Shown here: positions 1 through 6,909 of the stretch, one piece after another
Layout: the number at the start of each line of letters is the position of its first letter
Numbering within the stretch: position 1 is the stretch's first letter
Origin: an uncultured Brevundimonas sp.
Lineage (GTDB): Bacteria; Pseudomonadota; Alphaproteobacteria; Caulobacterales; Caulobacteraceae
Length of the DNA stretch: 24,720 nucleotides
Direction of reading: 5' to 3'
NCBI RefSeq assembly: GCF_943913055.1
Contig: NZ_CALTWS010000009.1
Span: forward strand, 1 to 24,720
Position numbers and translations under genes: made by a program
The notes under the pieces: model-generated
What the model saw: only the letters and a program-made list of their open reading frames with translations
The model's database searches: none
What the model was told of the DNA's origin: nothing

Positions 1-6
1 GGCCAA

Positions 7-768
7 GTGACCCTTCGCTTACGCCTCGGCGTCAACATCGACCATGTCGCCACGGTGCGGAATGCGCGCGGTGGGCTGTATCCCGACCCGGTCCGCGCCG
101 CCCAGGAGGCTTTGGCGGCGGGAGCCGACGGTATCACGGCGCATCTGCGTGAGGACCGGCGCCATATCTCGGATGCCGACATCGCTGGGCTGTCGGAGCT
201 GCTGAACCGTCAGGAGCGGCCGCTCAATCTCGAAATGGCGGTCACCCAGGAGATGCTGGCCATCGCCCTGCATCATCGCCCCCACGCTGTCTGCCTGGTG
301 CCGGAGAAGCGCGAGGAGCGCACGACCGAGGGCGGGCTGGACGTGGTCGGTGGCCATAACTGGATCACGCCCTTCGTCGGGCAACTGAATGAGGCGGGGT
401 GCCGGGTTTCGTTGTTCATCGGGCCCGATCCCGAACAGATTCATGCGGCCCAGCGGACGGGAGCCGCGGTCGTCGAATTACATACCGGGGCCTTCTGCGA
501 TGCCGTGCGCGAGGGTCGGGTCGAGGATGCGCAGGCCGAACTGTCCGCACTTCGGGACGGGGCCACACTGGCCGCTCGGTTGGGACTGGAGGTCCATGCC
601 GGACACGGCATCGATTATGAGACTGTCGGCGATGTCGCGGCCATCCCGGAGATTGCCGAGCTGAACATCGGCCACTTCCTGATCGGCGAGGCGATCTTCG
701 TCGGTCTGGGGCCGGCCATCAGGCGGATGCGCGATCTGATGGATGCGGCGCGCGAGCCCGACGCATGA
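7..768 (+). CDS. pdxJ: Pyridoxine 5'-phosphate synthase PdxJ
   Basis: This enzyme makes the ring of pyridoxine 5'-phosphate from 1-deoxy-D-xylulose 5-phosphate and 3-amino-2-oxopropyl phosphate, the last ring-forming step of the DXP-dependent vitamin B6 pathway in the cytosol. The 253-residue product has the full family pattern: GVNIDHVATVRNARGG near residues 8-23, AHLRED with H46, NLEM with E76, EKREERTTEGG at 100-110, and HAGHGID with H200. The catalytic roles of H46, E76 and H200 are assigned by family analogy. The start is GTG at 7. The frame is open to the window edge, so a slightly earlier start cannot be excluded, but MTLRLRLGVNIDH is a normal family N-terminus. The stop overlaps acpS by 4 bases (ATGA), so the two are probably co-translated. 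Identity is secure. Confidence 0.96.
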   Translation: MTLRLRLGVNIDHVATVRNARGGLYPDPVRAAQEALAAGADGITAHLREDRRHISDADIAGLSELLNRQERPLNLEMAVTQEMLAIALHHRPHAVCLVPEKREERTTEGGLDVVGGHNWITPFVGQLNEAGCRVSLFIGPDPEQIHAAQRTGAAVVELHTGAFCDAVREGRVEDAQAELSALRDGATLAARLGLEVHAGHGIDYETVGDVAAIPEIAELNIGHFLIGEAIFVGLGPAIRRMRDLMDAAREPDA

Positions 769-1166
769 TCATCGGTGTCGGCGCGGACCTATCGGACATT
801 CGCCGCATCCAGGCTTCGCTGGACAGGTTCGGTGACCGGTTCAAGCAGCGCTGCTTTACCGAACACGAACGCACCCGATCCGACCGCAAGCCCGACCCGG
901 CCTGGAGCTATGCCAAGCGGTTCGCGGCAAAGGAGGCCTGTGCCAAGGCGCTGGGGACTGGCATGCGGGCCGATGTCTACTGGCGGGATATGGGGGTGGT
1001 GAATCTACGCTCGGGGCAGCCCACTCTGGCCCTGACCGGGCATGCCGCCGAGCACCTGCATCGCCTGATGCCGCCCGGGCATGAGCCGCGTATTCACCTG
1101 ACGCTGAGCGACGAACACCCCTATGCACTCGCCTTCGTGGTGATCGAAGCCTTGCCCGTGGCGTAA
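765..1166 (+). CDS. acpS: Holo-[acyl-carrier-protein] synthase AcpS
   Basis: AcpS moves the 4'-phosphopantetheine arm of coenzyme A onto the serine of apo acyl carrier protein, which activates it for fatty acid synthesis. The 133-residue length is normal for the short, trimeric AcpS type. The N-terminal MIIGVGADLSDI supplies Mg ligand D8, and RFAAKEACAKALGTG (residues 52-66) supplies E57 and the coenzyme A site; these roles are known for the family. The ATG sits inside the pdxJ stop (GCATGATC), so translational coupling is likely. The pdxJ-acpS-lepB order is common in alphaproteobacteria. Confidence 0.96.
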   Translation: MIIGVGADLSDIRRIQASLDRFGDRFKQRCFTEHERTRSDRKPDPAWSYAKRFAAKEACAKALGTGMRADVYWRDMGVVNLRSGQPTLALTGHAAEHLHRLMPPGHEPRIHLTLSDEHPYALAFVVIEALPVA

Positions 1167-1226
1167 TCAGCCTATACCGACCGTTCGACTTTGACCCGCG
1201 TGCGCGCGGCTGGGAATGACTTTCTG

Positions 1227-2042
1227 ATGAGCGACGACACCACGTCCAATGCGCCGGTCACGGACATCAAGCGCACCCCCATCTTCGGCGGCGGAAAGGC
1301 CGAGAAGAAAAAGCCTCAGAACGAGGGTCTGGAGATTTTCAAGACCATCTTCTACGCCCTTCTGATCGCCCTGGTTCTGCGGGTCCTGCTGTTCCAGCCG
1401 TTTACCATCCCGTCGGCCTCGATGGAGCCCAATCTGTACGAGGGTGACTACATTGTCGTGTCTAAATGGTCGTACGGCTATTCGCGCCATTCGATGCCGT
1501 TCAGCCCGGAAATCTTCGAGGGGCGTATCTTCGGCTCGGCACCCAAACGCGGCGACATCGCCGTGTTCAAGCTGCCCCGCGACAACCGCACGGACTATAT
1601 CAAGCGCGTGATCGGCCTGCCCGGCGACCGGGTCCAGATGATCGACAACGTACTGCACATCAACGGCGTGGCGGTTCGCGACGTGGTGGTATCCGGCAAC
1701 GAACTGTCGGGCATGTTCGGCCAGCATGTCATTCAGGCGCGGGAGACCCTGCCCGGCGGCAAGACCTTCACCATTCAGGATTTCGGCCCCGGCAACGATC
1801 TCGACAATACGCCAGCGTTCGAAGTGCCCGCCGGTCACTATTTCATGATGGGCGACAACCGCGACAACTCGATCGACAGTCGGGTCGAGCAGACCCAGGG
1901 CGTCGGCATGGTCCCGGAAGAGAATCTGGTCGGCAAGGCCGAGATCATCCTGCTGTCGTGGGAGCCGGGTGCCTCGCTGTGGAACCCCGTCAGCTGGTTC
2001 TCCAACATACGCCCCAGCCGGTTCTTCCGCGTCCTCGACTGA
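1227..2042 (+). CDS. lepB: Signal peptidase I LepB
   Basis: LepB is the inner-membrane serine protease that removes signal peptides from Sec and Tat substrates on the periplasmic face. With ATG at 1227 the protein has 271 residues: a charged cytosolic stretch (1-38), one membrane segment (about 39-56), then the catalytic boxes. IPSASMEPNL at 61-70 holds nucleophile S65, TDYIKRVIGLPGDRV at 122-136 holds general base K126, and GDNRDNSIDSR is the conserved C-terminal box. An in-frame TTG at 1191 would add 12 residues, but ATG followed by a typical polar N-terminus is preferred. A weak promoter-like pair (TTGCCC 1152-1157, TATACC 1173-1178) lies upstream with a short 15-base spacer. The stop overlaps the rnc start by one base (TGATG). 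Confidence 0.96.
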   Translation: MSDDTTSNAPVTDIKRTPIFGGGKAEKKKPQNEGLEIFKTIFYALLIALVLRVLLFQPFTIPSASMEPNLYEGDYIVVSKWSYGYSRHSMPFSPEIFEGRIFGSAPKRGDIAVFKLPRDNRTDYIKRVIGLPGDRVQMIDNVLHINGVAVRDVVVSGNELSGMFGQHVIQARETLPGGKTFTIQDFGPGNDLDNTPAFEVPAGHYFMMGDNRDNSIDSRVEQTQGVGMVPEENLVGKAEIILLSWEPGASLWNPVSWFSNIRPSRFFRVLD

Positions 2043-2758
2043 TGGCCGACCGTCGCGCAGAGGCGGTGCGCGCACTGTCGACGGCCCTGGGCCACCGCTT
2101 TGCCGAGCCGCGCCTTCTCGACCTTGCCCTGACGCATGCCAGCGTGGGGGAGGGAGCGGAGCGGGATGCACGGGGCCGACCGTTCGCCGATAATCAGCGG
2201 CTGGAGTTTCTGGGTGATCGGGTGCTGGGCCTACTGGTCGCGGATCGGCTGATGCGCGACTTTCCCGATGCCAATGAAGGCGAGATGTCCTCGCGTCTGC
2301 ATGCGCTGGTCGACAAGGCCGCCTGCGCCCGCGCCGCAGAGGCGCTCGGGGTCGGGCCCGCCATGCGGCTGTCGCCCGGCGAGGCCAAACAGGGCGGGCG
2401 TCGTCGTGAAGGCGTTCTGGGCGACGCGATGGAGGCCATTCTGGCGGCCGCCTGGCTGGACGGCGGCATAGGGGCTGCACAGGCCGTATTCGATCGGGCC
2501 TGGGCCGCAGAACTGGCCGCGCCGCCCGTGCGCTCGGTCAGCAATCCCAAATCGGCTCTGCAGGAGTGGGCCTTGGGTCAGGCCAAGGCCCTGCCCACCT
2601 ATCGCATTCTCGAACGGACAGGCTCCGACCACGCCCCGACCTTTACGGTCGAGGTGAATGTCGACGGCTATGCGCCCTTGACCGCACAGGGCCGTTCGCG
2701 TCAGGACGCAGAGAAGACGGCCGCCATCGGCCTGTTGCAACGTGAAGGCGTCATTTGA
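2042..2758 (+). CDS. rnc: Ribonuclease III
   Basis: RNase III cuts double-stranded RNA, including the stems of the rRNA precursor. The 238-residue protein has an N-terminal endonuclease domain with the signature NQRLEFLGDRVLG (51-63) and the second metal cluster EGVLGDAMEAI (123-133), giving E55, D59, D128 and E131 as metal ligands. A C-terminal double-stranded RNA-binding domain spans about 168-235 (NPKSALQEWALGQ... QDAEKTAAIGLL). The residue matching E. coli E38 is Q52. The ATG overlaps the lepB stop by one base and the gene overlaps the era start by 4, so lepB, rnc and era form one translational unit. Pairing of rnc with era is widespread. Confidence 0.96.
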   Translation: MADRRAEAVRALSTALGHRFAEPRLLDLALTHASVGEGAERDARGRPFADNQRLEFLGDRVLGLLVADRLMRDFPDANEGEMSSRLHALVDKAACARAAEALGVGPAMRLSPGEAKQGGRRREGVLGDAMEAILAAAWLDGGIGAAQAVFDRAWAAELAAPPVRSVSNPKSALQEWALGQAKALPTYRILERTGSDHAPTFTVEVNVDGYAPLTAQGRSRQDAEKTAAIGLLQREGVI

Positions 2759-3714
2759 CCGATCCCCAGGACAGCAGCGTGACCACCCGTGCGGGCTTTG
2801 CCGCCATTATCGGCGCGCCCAATGCCGGCAAGTCCACGCTGGTCAATCGTCTGACAGGCACCAAGGTTTCGATCGTCACCCAGAAGGTCCAGACGACGCG
2901 CTTTCCGGTACGCGGCATCGCCATCGAGGGCGACGCTCAGATCGTTCTGGTCGACACCCCTGGCATCTTCACGCCGCGCCGCCGGCTGGACCGGGCCATG
3001 GTCGCCTCGGCCTGGGGCGGGGCGGACGATGCCGATGTGGTCATCCATCTGATCGACGCCGCCTCGCACATCGCATCAGAGGGCAAGGAGGGTCAGGCGG
3101 CGGATCGGCGCTCGGCCGAGGATACCGAAACCATCATCGCCAATCTGAAGGCAGCGGGCAAACAGGTCATACTGGCGCTGAACAAGATCGACGGCATGCG
3201 CCGCGATACCCTTCTGGCTCTGTCGCATCAGCTGTTCGAGACCGGCGTCTATTCCGAAGTCTATATGATCTCGGCCCTGAGCGGCGACGGAGTCGACGAC
3301 CTGAAGCAGCGGCTGGCCCGCGCCATGCCTGTGGGGCCGTGGCTCTATCCGGAAGACCAGTCCGCCGACGTGCCGGTGCGCGTCCTGGCCGCCGAGATCA
3401 CGCGCGAGAAGGTCTATCTGCGCGTCCACGAAGAACTGCCCTATTCGGCGGCGGTCGAGACGACGTCCTTCGAGGACAAGGCCGACGGCTCGGCCCGCAT
3501 CGAGCAGACCATCTATGTCGAGCGCGAGAGCCAGCGGCCTATCGTCCTGGGCAAGGGGGGACAGACCCTGAAATGGATCGGCCAGAAGTCGCGCGAGGAA
3601 CTGACCGAACTGCTGGATCGGCCGGTTCACCTGTTCCTGACCGTCAAGGTCGATCCGAAGTGGCAGGACAGCCGCGCCCTGTACGCCCAGTTCGGGCTGG
3701 ATTTCGACGTCTGA
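2755..3714 (+). CDS. era: GTPase Era
   Basis: Era is an essential GTPase that binds the 3' end of 16S rNA precursor and assists 30S maturation. The 319-residue protein shows G1 GAPNAGKS (20-27), G3 DTPG (67-70), G4 NKID (143-146) and G5 SAL (173-175). A C-terminal KH domain follows, marked by VYLRVHEELPYS and IVLGKGGQTLKWIG, with the GxxG loop inside GKGG. The preferred start is TTG at 2755, whose sequence TTGA overlaps the rnc stop and which has GAAGG six bases upstream. A GTG at 2779 would shorten the protein by 8 residues and remains possible. Residues 101-128 form a polar insert relative to E. coli Era. The coupling to rnc fits a joint role in rRNA handling. Confidence 0.95.
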   Translation: MTDPQDSSVTTRAGFAAIIGAPNAGKSTLVNRLTGTKVSIVTQKVQTTRFPVRGIAIEGDAQIVLVDTPGIFTPRRRLDRAMVASAWGGADDADVVIHLIDAASHIASEGKEGQAADRRSAEDTETIIANLKAAGKQVILALNKIDGMRRDTLLALSHQLFETGVYSEVYMISALSGDGVDDLKQRLARAMPVGPWLYPEDQSADVPVRVLAAEITREKVYLRVHEELPYSAAVETTSFEDKADGSARIEQTIYVERESQRPIVLGKGGQTLKWIGQKSREELTELLDRPVHLFLTVKVDPKWQDSRALYAQFGLDFDV

Positions 3715-3718
3715 TATC

Positions 3719-4951
3719 TTGTTCCACGTCCCCAGACATTCCGGTGGCCATCCCCGCCTGACCATTGCGGTCATCAGTGCTGTGCTGATCGCCTCTGCGG
3801 GTCTGATCGGCTGGTTCAGCGTGCGTCCCAATGCCGAGGCCTCGGCCATGGCGGAAACCTCCGCCCCGCCGCGTCCGCCCCTGGTCGTGGTCGAGAGCCT
3901 GCCAAGCCTCAAAGCGCATCTGGATCGCTGGGGCGCGAACGATCAATTCACGGGGGCGGTGCTGGTGGCGAAGGGCGACCAAATCCTATTTCGCCAGACT
4001 TATGGCTTGGCGGATCGCGCGACGGGTGAGCCCCTGAAGCTGGATTCCCGCTTCCGCCTGGCCTCGGTCAGCAAGCAGTTCACCGCCGCCGCCATCCTGC
4101 GCCTGCAGGACGAGGGCAAGCTGTCAGTGGATGATCCCCTTTGCCGATGGATCGAAGATTGTCCGCCCGCCTGGGCTCCAATCCGGCTGCATCATCTGCT
4201 GTCGCACACGTCCGGCATCCCGGACCTGATGGTGCGGCCCGGTTGGGGCAATCGGCGGGTCACGCCGGCGACGCCGCAGGAATTGACCGAAGACTCAAAG
4301 CGTTTCGGGCTCAGCTTCGCGCCAGGCACCAAGGTCGGCTACAACAATGCGGCCTATAATCTGCTCGGCGTGGTCGTTGAGAAGGCCAGCGGTCAGCCCC
4401 TGCACGACTATCTCCGCACCGCCTTCTTCGAGCCGCTGGGCATGAAGGACACGGGCTATGATGACGGCCAGTCCGGTGTCGTCATGGGCTACGCCAATCT
4501 GGCGGGCGGAGTCACCCCGCAGCCGAACGCCAACCTGTCCATCATCTTCGCGGCGGGCGCTCTGTATTCCACGCTGGACGATCTGCTGGTCTGGGAGCGG
4601 GCCCTGCATCGGGGCGATCTTCTGACCCCCGCCAGTTATGCCCAGATGATCGCCGACCATTCGCCGGCCGATACGCCGGACGAGCGGGGCCGGCCGCACC
4701 GGGCCTGGGGCTATGGGGTCTTCGCCAACAGTCTGGGTCGTCGTGTCAGCCCCGGCTTCGAAGAGCGCCAGATCTATCACACCGGCAGCTGGTCCGGATT
4801 CCGCAATATGATGACTCATCAACCGAACCAGGATGTGACGGTGATCGTCCTGTCCAACAACTATCACCAGCGCGATGCGGTATTCCTGATCTCGCAGCAG
4901 GCCATGGCCGAAGCGCTGGGGCACCCTTTTCCGACGACCATGTCGCGCTGA
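3719..4951 (+). CDS. Serine hydrolase, beta-lactamase / class C penicillin-binding fold
   Basis: The 410-residue protein has an N-terminal membrane segment (about 14-34) followed by a linker and a serine hydrolase domain of the beta-lactamase/D-alanyl-D-alanine carboxypeptidase clan, so it probably faces the periplasm. The three class C motifs are visible: SxxK at S116-V-S-K119, YxN at Y208-N-N210, and H354-T-G356 in place of KTG. HxG is usual in esterase or peptidase members of this family, so hydrolysis of a D-amino peptide or an ester is more likely than antibiotic resistance; the substrate is unknown. The start is uncertain: TTG at 3719 keeps the whole membrane segment but lacks a good ribosome site. 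The gene begins 4 bases after era but is not part of the usual housekeeping set here. Confidence 0.88.
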   Translation: MFHVPRHSGGHPRLTIAVISAVLIASAGLIGWFSVRPNAEASAMAETSAPPRPPLVVVESLPSLKAHLDRWGANDQFTGAVLVAKGDQILFRQTYGLADRATGEPLKLDSRFRLASVSKQFTAAAILRLQDEGKLSVDDPLCRWIEDCPPAWAPIRLHHLLSHTSGIPDLMVRPGWGNRRVTPATPQELTEDSKRFGLSFAPGTKVGYNNAAYNLLGVVVEKASGQPLHDYLRTAFFEPLGMKDTGYDDGQSGVVMGYANLAGGVTPQPNANLSIIFAAGALYSTLDDLLVWERALHRGDLLTPASYAQMIADHSPADTPDERGRPHRAWGYGVFANSLGRRVSPGFEERQIYHTGSWSGFRNMMTHQPNQDVTVIVLSNNYHQRDAVFLISQQAMAEALGHPFPTTMSR

Positions 4952-5006
4952 GACGGGAACGCGCGGTCGTCGCAGGGGTTGGGTCTGGTGAAAACCGGAG
5001 CCCCTC

Positions 5007-5618
5007 ATGAAAGCCATCGTCCTCAACTGCACCCTCAAGCCGTCGCCGCAGACCTCCAGCACGGAGGCCCTGGCCAAGGTGGTGATCGCCGAACTCGAAA
5101 AGGGCGGGGCCGAGGTCGAGATGATCCGGCTGGTCGACCTGAATATTAAACCGGGAGTCAGCGCCGACGAGGGCAAGGGCGACGAATGGCCCTCGGTGGA
5201 CGAGAAGCTGAAGGCGGCGGACATCATCGTCTTCGCTACCCCGACCTGGCTGGGTCAGATGTCCAGCGTTTGTCTGAGGGCGCTGGAGCGGATGGACGCG
5301 TGGTTTGAAGAGACAGACGACAGCGGCCGTCCCGTGGCCTTCGGCAAGGTGGGTGGGGTCGTCATAACCGGCAATGAGGACGGGGCGCACAATATCGTCG
5401 CCACCGTCTGTCAGGGCCTGATCGACATGGGCTTCACGATCCCGGGACAGAGCTGGACCTATTGGCACCTGGGGCCAGGGCCGGGGCCGGACTATGTCGA
5501 AACGGATCAGGGGCACGACTATTCCGACCGCGTCGGTCGCAACGCCGCCCGCAATCTGCTGGCCCTGGCCAAGGTGCTGAAGCCGACCACCTATCCGGTT
5601 CCGGAAAGCGGAGAGTAG
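5007..5618 (+). CDS. Flavodoxin-fold NAD(P)H-dependent FMN reductase family protein
   Basis: The 203-residue protein looks like the NADPH-dependent FMN reductase / flavodoxin superfamily. It begins with a beta strand and an FMN phosphate loop (AIVLNCTLKPSPQTSST, residues 3-19), has a second flavin loop FATPTWLGQMS (76-86), and a third loop TGNEDGAHN (121-129). Such proteins bind FMN and reduce quinones, flavins or other small acceptors; the substrate here cannot be read from sequence. The ATG is preceded by CCGGAGCCCC, an acceptable ribosome site. It follows the serine hydrolase after a 55-base gap and precedes the NTF2-like gene by 29 bases, so the three may be co-transcribed. No signal peptide is seen, so it is probably cytosolic. 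Confidence 0.85.
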   Translation: MKAIVLNCTLKPSPQTSSTEALAKVVIAELEKGGAEVEMIRLVDLNIKPGVSADEGKGDEWPSVDEKLKAADIIVFATPTWLGQMSSVCLRALERMDAWFEETDDSGRPVAFGKVGGVVITGNEDGAHNIVATVCQGLIDMGFTIPGQSWTYWHLGPGPGPDYVETDQGHDYSDRVGRNAARNLLALAKVLKPTTYPVPESGE

Positions 5619-5647
5619 GTCTAGGCTAGCAGCTCGTTTCCGGAGCG

Positions 5648-6139
5648 ATGCCGATGCTGACCCTGTTCGCTGCACTCTCGATACTGTCCGCCTCGCCAGA
5701 GACTGACGCTGCGTCCGTCGTGGACCGCATGCACGAGGCGGCGTCTCGCGCCGATGGCCCGGAGTATTTCGCCCAGTTCACGCCTGACGCCCGCTTCGTC
5801 GGCACAGACGCGAGCGAGCACTGGTCGTTGGCAGCTTTCCGGGCCTATGCCGAGCCCTATTTCGCGAGGGGACAGGGCTGGACCTACACGCCCCGCGAAC
5901 GGAACCTGACCGTCGCTCCGATCGACTGCCAATGCATCGCCTGGTTCGACGAGACGCTGGACAGCGCGAGCTATGGCCAGGTGCGTGGTTCAGGCGTGCT
6001 GCGGTTGACGGACGAAGGCTGGAAGATCGAGCAATATGTCCTGAGCTTCGCCATTCCCAACGACCTGGCAGGAGCGGTGGCCCACACGATCAAGGGTTAT
6101 GAGGCGGACCGGGCAATGACCGGGGCTGCGACCGAGTAG
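5648..6139 (+). CDS. NTF2-like / SnoaL-like exported protein
   Basis: The 163-residue product has a short hydrophobic N-terminus (MPMLTLFAALSILSAS), likely a signal peptide. The rest matches a cone-shaped NTF2/SnoaL-like fold (DUF4440 or SnoaL_3 type). Marks are VVDRMHEAASRADGPEYFAQF, FVGTDASEHWSLAAFRAY, and a C-terminal GVLRLTDEGWKIEQYVLSF, where the strand with W-K-I-x-Q-Y is typical. The fold serves enzymes and binding proteins alike, so no reaction is assigned. The start is ATG 5648 with GGAG just upstream; ATG 5654 is an alternative. Its TAG stop shares a base with the GTG start of recO (TAGTG), so recO translation probably depends on ribosomes finishing this gene. Confidence 0.8.
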   Translation: MPMLTLFAALSILSASPETDAASVVDRMHEAASRADGPEYFAQFTPDARFVGTDASEHWSLAAFRAYAEPYFARGQGWTYTPRERNLTVAPIDCQCIAWFDETLDSASYGQVRGSGVLRLTDEGWKIEQYVLSFAIPNDLAGAVAHTIKGYEADRAMTGAATE

Positions 6140-6870
6140 TGGATTTTACTGACGACGCCTTCGTGCTGTCCGCGCGTGCTCACGGTGATACCGGCGTCGT
6201 GGTCGAGCTGCTGACGCTGGATCACGGCAGGCGTGCGGCCTACGTCGCCGGTGGGGCGTCGCGCAAGATGAAGCCGTTTCTGCAGGCGGGCGCGCGCGTG
6301 ACCGCAGATTATCGCGCCCGCACCGCCGATCATCTGGGCTCGGCCCGGCTGGAGCCGGTGGGGGAGGGGCCCAGTGCCCTGTTCGACGATCCGATGGCTC
6401 TGACCGGTCTGGCGGCGGCGGCGGCGGTGGCGCAGGGCGCGATGCCGGAGCGGGAACCCCATCCCGGAGCCTTCCTGGCGTTCGAGGCCCTGATGGGAGC
6501 CTTTGTCCTGCCCGAGATCTGGCCCGCCATCTTCGTGAGGTTCGAGGCGGGGTTGCTAGACGATCTGGGCTTCGGTTTGGACCTGTCGCGCTGCGCCGTC
6601 ACCGGAGATATGGACGATCTGATCTGGGTCAGCCCGCGCACGGGTCGCGCGGTCAGCCGCCATGCCGGCGCGCCCTATGCCGACAAGCTGCTGGCCCTCC
6701 CGCCCTTCATGCTGGGCGCACAGGCCGGGCTGGCGCAGGGCGACGTCGGCGCGGGCCTGGCCCTGACCGGCCATTTCCTCGAGCAGTTCGTGTTTCACCC
6801 CCAGAACCGGCCCATTCCGCCCGCGCGGGTGTGGATGATCGACAAGCTGGGCGAGGCGGGTCGCCTTTAG
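6139..6870 (+). CDS. recO: DNA repair protein RecO
   Basis: RecO works with RecF and RecR to load RecA onto SSB-coated single-stranded DNA gaps. The 243-residue product has the family N-terminal OB fold (FVLSARAHGDTGVVVELLTLDHG, with the usual GASRKMKPFLQ after it) and the helical C-terminal part with FEAGLLDDLGFGLDLSRCAVTG. The four-cysteine zinc site of many bacterial RecO proteins is missing: only the cysteine in SRCAVTG remains, in a segment ending SPRTGRAVSRHAG. From memory, reduced zinc sites of this kind occur in alphaproteobacterial RecO. The start is GTG at 6139, overlapping the upstream stop. era-recO proximity is a recurring arrangement, but here three genes lie between them. Confidence 0.93.
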   Translation: MDFTDDAFVLSARAHGDTGVVVELLTLDHGRRAAYVAGGASRKMKPFLQAGARVTADYRARTADHLGSARLEPVGEGPSALFDDPMALTGLAAAAAVAQGAMPEREPHPGAFLAFEALMGAFVLPEIWPAIFVRFEAGLLDDLGFGLDLSRCAVTGDMDDLIWVSPRTGRAVSRHAGAPYADKLLALPPFMLGAQAGLAQGDVGAGLALTGHFLEQFVFHPQNRPIPPARVWMIDKLGEAGRL

Positions 6871-6909
6871 GCGCTAAACTCCGGCGCTGGGATTACCGAT
6901 TCGGACGCC

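Noticed and set aside
1167..2480. 437-codon open frame on the minus strand across lepB and rnc
   Set aside because: It is antisense to two well-identified genes, has Arg/Pro-rich low-complexity content typical of high-GC shadow frames, and shows no recognisable domain.
3719..4951. The serine hydrolase as an antibiotic-resistance beta-lactamase
   Set aside because: HTG in place of KTG and the membrane anchor fit esterase or peptidase members at least as well; the sequence does not support a resistance claim.
4295..5675. Two long minus-strand frames (about 310 codons each) opposite the hydrolase and flavodoxin genes
   Set aside because: Their content follows the codon bias of the plus-strand genes, which carry clear motifs.
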